Below, piece by piece: positions 56,039 through 64,000 of a DNA stretch of 64,000 bases. Below the pieces are notes generated by a model. That model had not been told where the DNA came from. It saw only the letters and a list, made by a program, of their open reading frames with translations, and did no database searches. Numbering within the stretch: position 1 is the first letter of the stretch; each line of letters starts with the position of its first letter. Both the position numbers and the translations under genes were made by a program. The stretch is from contig JARFXM010000009.1 in NCBI GenBank assembly GCA_029532625.1, positions 4,402,001 to 4,466,000 of the forward strand, read 5' to 3'. The DNA comes from Lomentospora prolificans. Its lineage: Eukaryota; Ascomycota; Sordariomycetes; Microascales; Microascaceae.

Positions 56039-57184
56039 ATGAAGACCGCTCCTTCTTTCGCTTTCATCGCCTCCGCGGCCCTTCCCGTTGTTCTCGCCGG
56101 CAGCTCTGGCTCTGCCTCTGTCACTCCCCACGAGAGTTACTCTTCATCCGTCGGTGTCCTGGGTTGCAAGATCAACACCAACCGCGTCGCCTACTGGCCC
56201 GAGTCCGTCGACTGCAACAACATTTGTGTTAAGCTCAGCTACGGCGGTCGCTCCGTTCACCTTCTCCGCATCGACCAGTCGGAGGGTGCCCACGATGTCA
56301 GCTACGATGCCTGGAACTACCTTTCCACCGGTAACTCTGCAGCCCAGGACCCCACTACTGGCGGTGGAATTGCTATGGACTACGAGTATGTCGACGCTGG
56401 AGAGTGTGCCGACCTCATCCTCACCGACGATGGCAAGCTGCCTCTCAGCGCCTCCAACAGCATGAACTACCTCGCCAGCTGCCTCGACCAGCCTAGCAGC
56501 TGGGTCGCCAAGAACTACCAGCTCTGGAACGTGCTTGATCCCGTCTGCCAGTGGGGTTGTGACGAGAAGTGCACTCTCGATTGGCCCAACGCCAACCAGG
56601 CCGATTGCCCTAGCGGCCTCGGCACTGCCAAGGTCCTCACTGATACCCCCGTCTACAACATTCAGTACGGCAGCGGGAAGACCGTCCTCGCCTCCTCCGG
56701 CGAGGTCGTTAACAATGCCGCCGCTAGCTCTGGCTCATCCGTCAACTTCTCTTCGGGCGGTGTCAAGATTACTCTACCCGGCGGTGGCTCCAAGGCTGCC
56801 GAGAGCAACGAGGCTGAGGCTGGACCCGAGGCCGCCCAGAGCTCCACCGCCGAGTCTACCGACCCTACCGAGACTCCTGCGGCTTCTGAAAGCGTAGTCT
56901 CTGCGACGCCTTCCGGATTCACCACTCTTCCAGCTTCGTCGTCTGCTGCCGCTGCTGTTCCCACTAGCTCCGGCTCCCACTCCGGCTCTGGCTCCGGCTC
57001 TGCCACTCCCTCTGGCACTGGTGTTGCCGTCCCGTCTGCATCTGGATCTGGTTCCACTGCTGCGTCCGATTCGTCGCCTTCCTCGTCCGGTACTCCCGGC
57101 ACCGTACAGAGCGCTGGCCGCAAGCAGGTTACGATTCCTTTCGCCGTCTTGTTGCCTATCCTTACCGTCGCTTTCCTCGGATGA
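56039..57184 (+). CDS. Cys-rich secreted protein with Ser/Thr-rich stalk and GPI signal
   Basis: The protein is 381 residues in a single exon. The signal peptide is 1-20 (MKTAPSFAFIASAALPVVLA). The conserved core (about 35-225) has nine cysteines (43, 59, 63, 123, 148, 170, 174, 178, 190) and the blocks LGCKINTNRVAYWP, VDCNNICVKLSYGGRSV and LLRIDQSEGAHDVSYDAWNY, followed by DYEYVDAGECADL and LPLSASNSMNYLASC. I recognise this as a widespread ascomycete secreted family. An expansin/RlpA-like double-psi barrel is possible but not established. Residues about 228-355 are a Ser/Thr/Gly/Pro-rich stalk, probably O-glycosylated. The C-terminus (QVTIPFAVLLPILTVAFLG) is a GPI signal. A cell-wall or surface role is inferred. 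Strong codon bias (C- and G-ending codons) and a TATA plus C/T-rich promoter suggest high expression. Confidence 0.9.
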   Translation: MKTAPSFAFIASAALPVVLAGSSGSASVTPHESYSSSVGVLGCKINTNRVAYWPESVDCNNICVKLSYGGRSVHLLRIDQSEGAHDVSYDAWNYLSTGNSAAQDPTTGGGIAMDYEYVDAGECADLILTDDGKLPLSASNSMNYLASCLDQPSSWVAKNYQLWNVLDPVCQWGCDEKCTLDWPNANQADCPSGLGTAKVLTDTPVYNIQYGSGKTVLASSGEVVNNAAASSGSSVNFSSGGVKITLPGGGSKAAESNEAEAGPEAAQSSTAESTDPTETPAASESVVSATPSGFTTLPASSSAAAAVPTSSGSHSGSGSGSATPSGTGVAVPSASGSGSTAASDSSPSSSGTPGTVQSAGRKQVTIPFAVLLPILTVAFLG

Positions 57185-58610
57185 GCGAAGTTGACGGTGG
57201 CAGATGCCAACAAAAGTTTCTTTTCCCATTTTGATTTATGAACAAATTTCTTGTATATAGATTTAGACTTCTTTTCTCGTTTCTTGTCTGGCCGAAAGGT
57301 GTATATATGTTCATGAGATTGGGGGGGTTAGGAACGCCTTTTGACATGACGGGAATATACGCTGAAAATGGCGCGAGATTTTGAACGAAGACACTCTTTT
57401 TGACGATACCAATACATTCATTACTTTCCAACTTGACACTTTTTGCGCTTGCTTGTTATGAAACTCGTTGCCTTGAATTCGTCGGAATGTTGATGCGACA
57501 ACATGGTGTATGAGGCAAAACAACACTGGCCTGGCTGTAAGACTTTGACTCTCGGCAGACGACTTAGCGCAAACGTGGTGCAGTTGCAGTGCAGAAGCCC
57601 CATTGGCCTGCTGCGAGGCGCCCTGCACGGTAAGGTGCGGTTTTTGGCCCTCAACTTCCCTTTTGGACTATTATTATATAATATAGTATAGCCAGGCTAG
57701 CTGGCTCTACATATTTGTTCTGTAAACTCCAGATTACCCCTTTCCGTAGGGCAAGGCAGGGACGGGTTCTGGAAGGGTGAACAGGGAGTATTAAGAGCCA
57801 GTCACCAAAGTTCCTGATCATGGTCAGTTTGGGAAACAGTACAGCCAGCACAGCCGAACAGAAGGATCGATCAGCCACGTCGTGCAGTGACAACGCAGAG
57901 ATGGGGCACGCCAGACCACTTGTGGGCCTCGAACTTGAGGCGTACCGGAGGTTTAATGGAGGGACATCTGGCCTTGAAGCAGCGGGCGAAGTCTGCCCAT
58001 TTGTCCATCTGCGGCGCGGAATATCAGAGTGAGGATGGAAGATGGAGGGTTGGCTGTCAGATGTCGGATTTCGCGGTCTTGACATGGGGAGGCATCTTGT
58101 GACCGGCTTGTAACTTAGGGCTCCTACTGTAGGTCCAGATGGGATGTGATGAATCAATCGGTTCGTCTCATCGAGCTGCAGCGTCCAGAGACAAAGGAGC
58201 CATTAATGACATTGTCTCTGATCTCCTCGCCTGACAAGTCTTAGCTATTCTGTAGGATTCTGAGGACCAGCAAAAGCAGGGTCGGATTTTTGCGAAGTTT
58301 GTTCGTAGAGACCACCACTCGGTCGCTCCTCGCTTTTCCTCTCCCATGGTACGAAGATTAGGCGCGAGCCAGATCAGTCCGTCATGCACTACATCGCATC
58401 GTTCAATTGATCCCACCACTTCTAGCACCTGGGGAATGTTGGTCTTACTCGAAGTCGCACGACAGTGAGTGTCTTCCCACAGCTGGCGGTTGGCACCTTG
58501 AGCCATCTCGGCAGACGTCCGTGAAAGAAATCCCCCACATGTACACAGGCATATATCCTATGCTTGCTTCTACAACACTGGATCTTACCTCTGCACTTGT
58601 TCGTCTTCGT

Positions 58611-58680
58611 TTTCTTTTTTTTTTCTCCTCTTTTCTCTTTTGTTCTCTTTCTTTTCTTTTCTTTCTTTCTTTCTTTTTCC
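58611..58680 (+). repeat. polypyrimidine tract
   Basis: 70 nt of C and T with a single G at 58642, T-rich with CTTT repeats. Confidence 0.85.
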
Positions 58681-58733
58681 ACCTGCCTTCTTTGAACCCT
58701 TTGCTTCTTCTATTACACAAGCCACAGCTTCGG

Positions 58734-58772
58734 AAGGGCTCAAACCCGGGAACCGGCTCCCAAAAAGCCCTT
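58734..58772. other. nested inverted repeat
   Basis: Outer arms AAGGGCT / AGCCCTT enclose inner arms GGGA / TCCC with the 6-nt loop ACCGGC. It does not fold as a tRNA. It may be a structured RNA element or chance. Confidence 0.3.
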
Positions 58773-59109
58773 GGGATGGACATCCACATCCACCATTGAA
58801 GTGAAACCCACTCAGCTGGGACTCTCGGCTCAACCATCTGATGATGCTTGCTAGCCCTGAAAATGCGGGAAAATCCAACAATGATCCCACTTTCGCTAAA
58901 CATGGAGGGTCTAATAACATGAATCAGCTGTCAAGATGGCTATATGATACACCTACTATGAAGAGAAATCATGCATTTGCCAAAAGATCCAACTCCCGAG
59001 ATCTCCCTCCCTCCGCGCAGCAAGGGAGAAGCATCTCGATGCTGATCTGACCAAGTGGCAACATTTTCTCCACTGCCAGGCTCTCACATCACCAAAGAAC
59101 CTGGTCTCT

Positions 59110-59129
59110 CCCCCCCCCCCCCCCCCCCC
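59110..59129 (+). repeat. C20 homopolymer
   Basis: Twenty consecutive C (G20 on the other strand), with CTCT before and AACAAGGAAAA after. Such a run can form a G-quadruplex or i-motif and is prone to sequencing length error. Confidence 0.85.
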
Positions 59130-60916
59130 AACAAGGAAAAAAAAACGGCCGCCCTGTACCGTACCCGAAACAGCTTAGCCCCTGTGTTCTTCACCCCCAC
59201 CAATGTATGGCTGGCCATGGATTTGCTGAGGATGGCTTGCGTACGCGTGAAATCCACTCCCGATCCCTGACTCAAGGGCTTCTGCAACAGACGCAGCTAA
59301 GGCGACTAAGCAGGGTACCTATGCAAAGTCAAAAATTCTACAAGCAAACAGACAAGCGAAACGGTACTTGGGGCCTATCAACAGGTGGGTTCGCAAGGGG
59401 AAAAGGGGGTGAGGAGGACCAAAGGGCTATCACAAAGAGTCAGGCCTCACTGAGATAACAAACACAAGTCGTACGAGTCACCAGAGGACCAAAAAAAAAA
59501 AAAGTTCCATTGCCTTCCCATCTCGGAAAGACGGGAAAGGACAAATTCCATGGATTGAACGATTAGAGAAACAGTAATAATACGGCCGAAATAAAGAATG
59601 AGGAGGCAACAAAATAAGAACAGGAACACGTCTTGCTTCCGATCTCCCCGTCCGAGAGTCCGGCCGCCTCCCCTCCAGAGCCAACACTTCCCTTTTGGGC
59701 CGGTCGCCTATCCTTTGTAGTCGCTGGCGGCACACACAGACTGCTTCTACGAAGTATTGTTCTGATAAATCAGAAAAATATCCCGGCAAACGCCAGGGTT
59801 TCAAACCACTGGGTCTCTCTCTCCCGCCTCCCCTCTTTTCTCTCCCAGCCAGCATCCTTCTCCACTCTGTGGGAATATGGGTCATATCCTCGTTCTAGAC
59901 GAACAAAGGGCGGGGCAATCTAGGCCTCAGCTCAACGTTGGACTTGAGCACACGCCAGCGAGATCATAGGGGGGTAATCTCGATAAGGGGTTGGGTTAGC
60001 GGGCGGGAATAGAAAGGGAAGGCTTGGCGGGCAACACGCCCGCTTCGGCCAGCCAGGCGACGACGTTGTCTAAAGCTTGATTTGTGTGTACGAATGCCGA
60101 CCTTCAGGCGGTGACGGGATCGATCTCCCTCTTTCTTCTTCTTATATTTTATGTCTATTTATTTAGTTATTATTATTATGGACTCTAAAGGAAAAAGGGT
60201 CGAGATGCACGTCAGATGGTGGGAACGAAAAGGAAAATGAAACAGAAAAATAAAAAAAACAAGCGCCGCGTTGGGCTGTGTGCACGGCGTCTGCCTACGA
60301 TGCAGACAGCCGGATCAAGCCTGCCGGCGAGAAAGTATGAACCGACATCAGGCGCACAGGACCATAATCACCGCCCCTTTGGAGAGGCGGGACCCTGGTC
60401 TGCTGGCTGTCTGCTGGCTGACTACCGGCGTAGACAGATGGGGAGGATCCAGATCCGTCAAAGTGCCCGCCTGGCGCTAGATCCGCCTGGAACCGCCTGA
60501 GCTGCTGGGGCTAGAGACGTCAAAACGGCCGGCGCGAGGTCCATGCTGAGACTGGAATCTCTCGACTTCACAGCAAAACGAATGGGTGTTTTACGGAGGG
60601 CGCAATTACAAAGAGGAATCTATAGATTATTCACGCGTTTCTTAGGAAGGTCATAAACTTCCATCTATAATTAATAATAAAAGCCAATCTTGGTGTTGGG
60701 AGCAAAAAGATGAAAGCAAGAAGAGAGAGAGTGAGCCTCCCCGACGAATCGCTCGCTCGGTGTATCTGGTATGAAAGAACAATGGAAAAAGAATGCCTGC
60801 TAATGAAACGAGAATTCCCCCCTGGCACCAGAAATCTCTATCCCCAAGTAGCAACCCGGTTCTCCGTTTGAATGCAGAGCCGACGATGAAAAGGAAGGAA
60901 GAAGAAAAACGGGCCG

Positions 60917-62131
60917 TCAGCCGTAAATCTTGTCGACCTGAGCCCTAAACACTTCTATAGTCTCAGGGCGGACGCGGAGCATCGCCATGAGCACGGCAAG
61001 CCGCTCTCCGGGGAGTCCGGTGTCGACTCGCGGGCCCTGAATCCCTCCGTTCAGCTTGCCCTCCCCACCTTCGCACCGTGCTAGACCACCGATCAAATTC
61101 CAGAGCCTGCCCGGTGACTCCTCAACGGCCATGATCGCCAAGGCGACGCAAACTTCGACCCAGCCAAGCACCTGGTCTTCACCCCAGCATCCCTCAAGGA
61201 ACCTCACTTCCACGCTACGTGGGCTCCTAATGGCGCGTTCATCCTCAAGACCGAACGCGCTAAAATTGAAGCCCAGCCGTCGGAAGGGTTTTGTGTCCCC
61301 GGAGAGCAACCGGCCCAGCGTGACATAGTCGGGGGCATTGAAGATGGTCGTCAGGGCCATGGAGTCCTCCAATTCCTTTACAGTCTTCTTGCACCAGCCG
61401 CTCATGTCAATCTTTGCGACAGATTTGGCGAGTCGGCTGTGCTCGCGCAGCGGTGAAGACCATGTATACGTATGGTTATAATTGGGAGATAACGGGTCCT
61501 TGAGCAAGCGAAGAACCGGCTCCGTAAGCCAGCATAACGAAGCGAGGTTCTTGAGCGACGATAGGCTAAAGGGCTGGCCGTCGATCCGGCCGAGGTGTAC
61601 GTGGATCTCGCAGCTGTAGTTGACCGTGATGCGGCACCGGGTGCTGAGAGCCCTGACCACGGACTTCAACACGGCGCAGGCCCGAGGGTCAAGGGCGGGC
61701 AGCTTTGGTGACGAGATCTCGAGCGACGCCCACAGACAGCCGGGTAAGTTCCTCTCCCTCGGACCAGGCTCGGCGGAATTGGATTTTTTCACGATCCAGT
61801 GGTCGGGCCAGAAGTCGCTTTCTTGCCCGCTCTGGGCCTTGATGTCGTTGATGGAGATGGCGGGCTGCTTTGCGACGGTCCGTAAAATATCGACAATGTG
61901 CTGATAAGCCTGGTCCTGGAGGTGGTCCTGCGAGTCGACGTGAGATGTGTATGCAATTGGCCGGCCATCACCCGGACATGGGTCGACCGTCCCGGCGGCA
62001 AGAAATGGCACGACGAATTTGAATTCTACCCCAATGGCTATGTCGGCAGGTGCATCAGGCAGCACGGCGACCGGAATAGCAGCATTGCCATGGTGAATGT
62101 GAAACTCTTCGTCATCCCGCGCGGGAGCCAT
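60917..62131 (-). CDS. stand-alone amidoligase-like enzyme (Amidoligase_2 family)
   Basis: The protein is 404 residues from one exon. The amidoligase family has a glutamine-synthetase-like COOH-NH2 ligase fold that joins an amine to a carboxylate with ATP. Motifs seen in order are IGVEFKFVVPF (33-43; Glu36 of the first strand binds metal), a WIVKKSNS strand (112-119, usually W.v..D.S), LEISSPKL (137-144, the second acidic metal ligand), and NYSCEIHVHLG (171-181, the metal-binding HxH loop). A later HSRLAK (231-236) fits the nucleotide site, and VEVRFLEG carries a further acid. Two motifs are off consensus: Asp is replaced by Lys/Ser in the W.v..D.S strand, and the usual Cys-Gly before HVH is Cys-Glu. 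Activity is therefore uncertain. There is no signal peptide or fused domain. The ATG at 62131 (MAPARDDEEF) is preferred; an open, Arg-rich extension upstream is probably leader. Confidence 0.85.
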   Translation of the reverse strand: MAPARDDEEFHIHHGNAAIPVAVLPDAPADIAIGVEFKFVVPFLAAGTVDPCPGDGRPIAYTSHVDSQDHLQDQAYQHIVDILRTVAKQPAISINDIKAQSGQESDFWPDHWIVKKSNSAEPGPRERNLPGCLWASLEISSPKLPALDPRACAVLKSVVRALSTRCRITVNYSCEIHVHLGRIDGQPFSLSSLKNLASLCWLTEPVLRLLKDPLSPNYNHTYTWSSPLREHSRLAKSVAKIDMSGWCKKTVKELEDSMALTTIFNAPDYVTLGRLLSGDTKPFRRLGFNFSAFGLEDERAIRSPRSVEVRFLEGCWGEDQVLGWVEVCVALAIMAVEESPGRLWNLIGGLARCEGGEGKLNGGIQGPRVDTGLPGERLAVLMAMLRVRPETIEVFRAQVDKIYG

Positions 62132-64000
62132 GGTGATTGCGTGCGTCGCTGAATACTTGGCTTTTCCTAACGCGGACCACGACGGGGGCAAGACAGAGAT
62201 ATAACGTGGCGGCATGACGGGACTGGATCTGAGACTAAGATGGGGACAAGGACTGGAACGGAGACAGGATCGAGAGGTGCGAAGGGCGAGGGAATTAAAG
62301 CGGCGGCGTCCTTTTACCAGACGTCTCCTCCTACTCGCGCACCGCAGACTCCTTCTAATGTTGGGACGAGCGGAGGATTTCATCTGTCGCACTCATGGAC
62401 CCGGGGCCGCTCCTCCTTGCCACAATCATGTGGGATTCGGGGGGAAAGTGAGAAGGCACTACAGAAATTTCGAAAGAGCAGTTGCTAATGGCCTGCGACT
62501 GCCCAGTTGGTGTGTTCGCGAGTACGAAGTAACCCCATCTCTCGTGGTTGGGCCAGATCCCGTTCGGGCCTGGACTGGAAATTGACGGTGAAGGAGCCAA
62601 CGAAAGTGGCAGGTACTGGTTTACCGAGACCGCGAGCCAAGGAGCGGGCGGTTTTGTTTTTTTCTTTTCTTTCTTTTTCCTTTTCCTTTTCTTTTTCTTT
62701 TTCTCTTTCTTTTCTTTTTTTTCCCTTTCTTTTCTTTTCTTTTTTCTTTCCTTTTCTTTTTCTGTTGACAAGGGCCCTCCCCACTAGAACCATGGCAGCT
62801 TAGTCCAAGCTTCGGGGCTGCTTACGCGGACAGCCTCTTCCAGCACGAAATACCCGAGCGTGGTCCGTTCTGGGTAGGCCTGACCACATGATAAGTGGTG
62901 GGAGCGAGCATAGTGCCAAGTGCCGGAACTACACGTCATTTTTTTCTCTCTTTTCCTCAGACGCCCTTGGTTACAATAGCGGGAGGAAACGGGGGTCGGG
63001 GGAGCGGAGGCCGGCATGCAAGCAAGTCGAGGTAAGGTTTGCGCGAGACAACCTCGTGAATCAGGGTATCTACGGCGCATGGTCGGTGTCGAGCCCGGAT
63101 CCCATGACATATGACATGGAGCTTGCCAAAAGGGCCCCGGCACACCGTCTGCGATTCCAATTACACCTGGCCGACCGTCTGGCTGCGTCTCATCGTTTTA
63201 ACCTGCTGCGGATGCTCACATTCAAGTCTTGTTCATCTATCTTGGCCCCCTTGTTCCACAAATAGCCCATTGGTAGATACGGTGATTTGAGCGAGGCGTC
63301 AACAAGCTCCAAGTCGTGCCACATGGTCACAGGGGACCAGGCAACGACGAGGCGTGGGGGCGCGGGTTGGCAATCCATGGGACAGAGAAAGGATGAGATA
63401 CTAGTTGGGGTTAATGGGGGACCTAGAAGATCCCACCCCAGCCCAGTTCAGCCCCAAGGAGGAACAAATTGAGCTCTCGACTTTTGTGATAAGCAGGACG
63501 CCATGGCTCGGCATACGTTACAGCCAAAATGTATCAGTCAACGGAACATGTACAGGCTATGCAGGGCAACAGACAAGAGAAAAAAAGAGATAATAATAAT
63601 AAAACATTTTGCTGAACTTGTAAAACAAGAACAGTACAGAAAAAGGGACTATGCTCTCTCTTCTCGACAAAGTGGTAGTACATCGGTGTGAATAGAACGG
63701 TTGATGAAAAAAATTCCCAGCCAGCCTGGCCAATTCTAACCCATGCTCACTGAGTAAAAATCCTTTTTATGTAGGATAAGATAATGATACAAGATAGTTG
63801 CGCCAGCCCCATGCCTTGTCAGAGACTTTAGGACGCCATAATAGTACAGGAAGCTGAAATATGAGAGAACATCAAGGGTATCTTGGGGAAGCGATCTGGA
63901 AAGGTCAAAGTTGTCTAAGCGATTTTGAAACGCGAAGTTGAAGTAGTGCAACCATGAAGTCGTGTAACGTGTAGTCATGGGAACAAGGGTCGCCGAACAA
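62132..64000. other. 1.9-kb stretch upstream of amidoligase to window end
   Basis: No gene was firmly recognised. The amidoligase promoter region contains the long polypyrimidine tract listed next. An 80-codon ATG frame at 63736-63978 (minus), aromatic-rich, has no recognisable motif and is not called. Genes beyond base 64000 cannot be judged. Confidence 0.5.
62657..62763 (+). repeat. 107-nt pure polypyrimidine tract
   Basis: Uninterrupted C/T sequence of 107 nt, mostly TTTTC/TTTC units, about 530-630 bp upstream of the amidoligase start. Long homopurine-homopyrimidine tracts with mirror symmetry can form triplex DNA. Confidence 0.92.

Larger units (their letters stand above)
57185..60916. 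other. 3.7-kb gene-free stretch between convergent genes
   Basis: No gene was recognised. It contains a pyrimidine tract (58611-58680), a nested stem-loop (58734-58772) and a C20 homopolymer (59110-59129), listed separately. Open frames crossing these are low-complexity. Confidence 0.55.

Noticed and set aside
58730..58775. GGGTTTGAGCCC on the minus strand as a possible tRNA
   Set aside because: Stem and loop lengths do not fit a T-arm; recorded only as a nested inverted repeat.
62653..62803. Phe/Leu- and Lys/Glu-rich frames across the polypyrimidine tract
   Set aside because: By-products of the 107-nt C/T tract on either strand.

Overview
ORGANISM. The window reads as nuclear DNA of a filamentous ascomycete (Pezizomycotina, most likely Sordariomycetes). 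Supported genes have short introns (56-128 nt, apart from one 358-nt intron in RPS7) with GT(A/G)NGT donors and CT(A/G)A(C/T)-like branch points. Several families are typical of these fungi: a DUF7730-type protein, DUF4360 and DUF8021 secreted proteins, a PTH11-like rhodopsin-fold receptor, a GH7 endoglucanase, a CTL/Pns1 transporter and dynactin p62. The secreted and GPI-anchored proteins, GH7 cellulase and PTH11-like receptor suggest a plant-associated or plant-degrading lifestyle (inference). No tRNA, rRNA, CRISPR array or intact transposon was recognised. LAYOUT. 0-9 kb: 3' part of a DUF7730-like gene (+), a secreted SsuA/THI5-like substrate-binding protein (-), PNS1 (+, 3 exons), and a DUF4360 secreted protein (-) whose last exon is only 16 nt. 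8.4-19.5 kb: 11 kb with no supportable gene. 19.5-26 kb: a doubtful small GPI-type protein (+), then convergent RPS7 (+, 3 exons) and dynactin p62/ro-2 (-, 2 exons). 29.7-34 kb: a large conserved protein of unknown function (DUF8004-type, +) and an EXPERA/EBP-like membrane protein (-). 36.4-42.4 kb, the densest part: GPI-type GH7 endoglucanase (+), ADP-ribosylglycohydrolase (+) and a seven-helix PTH11-like receptor (-, 4 exons). 42.4-50.4 kb: gene-free. 50.4-51.2 kb: DUF8021 secreted protein (+). 51.2-56 kb: gene-free, starting with an (AG)n tract. 56-57.2 kb: Cys-rich GPI-anchored wall protein (+). 60.9-62.1 kb: stand-alone amidoligase (-). HOW THE GENES RELATE. There is no biosynthetic cluster or operon-like system. 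Housekeeping genes (RPS7, p62, PNS1) are mixed with lineage-variable secreted or surface genes separated by long gene-free stretches. By eye these stretches keep ordinary CpG content and do not look RIP-mutated. Most interesting are the single-exon genes with prokaryote-type folds (periplasmic-type binding protein, ADP-ribosylglycohydrolase, amidoligase), the GPI-anchored endoglucanase, and several unexplained sequence elements: a Gal4-like CGG-N11-CCG palindrome, a GTAC cluster, an intrinsic-terminator-like hairpin, a 7-bp minisatellite, and a C20 tract. All exon boundaries were read by hand from splice signals and frame continuity. No similarity search was run, so family names rest on recognised motifs.
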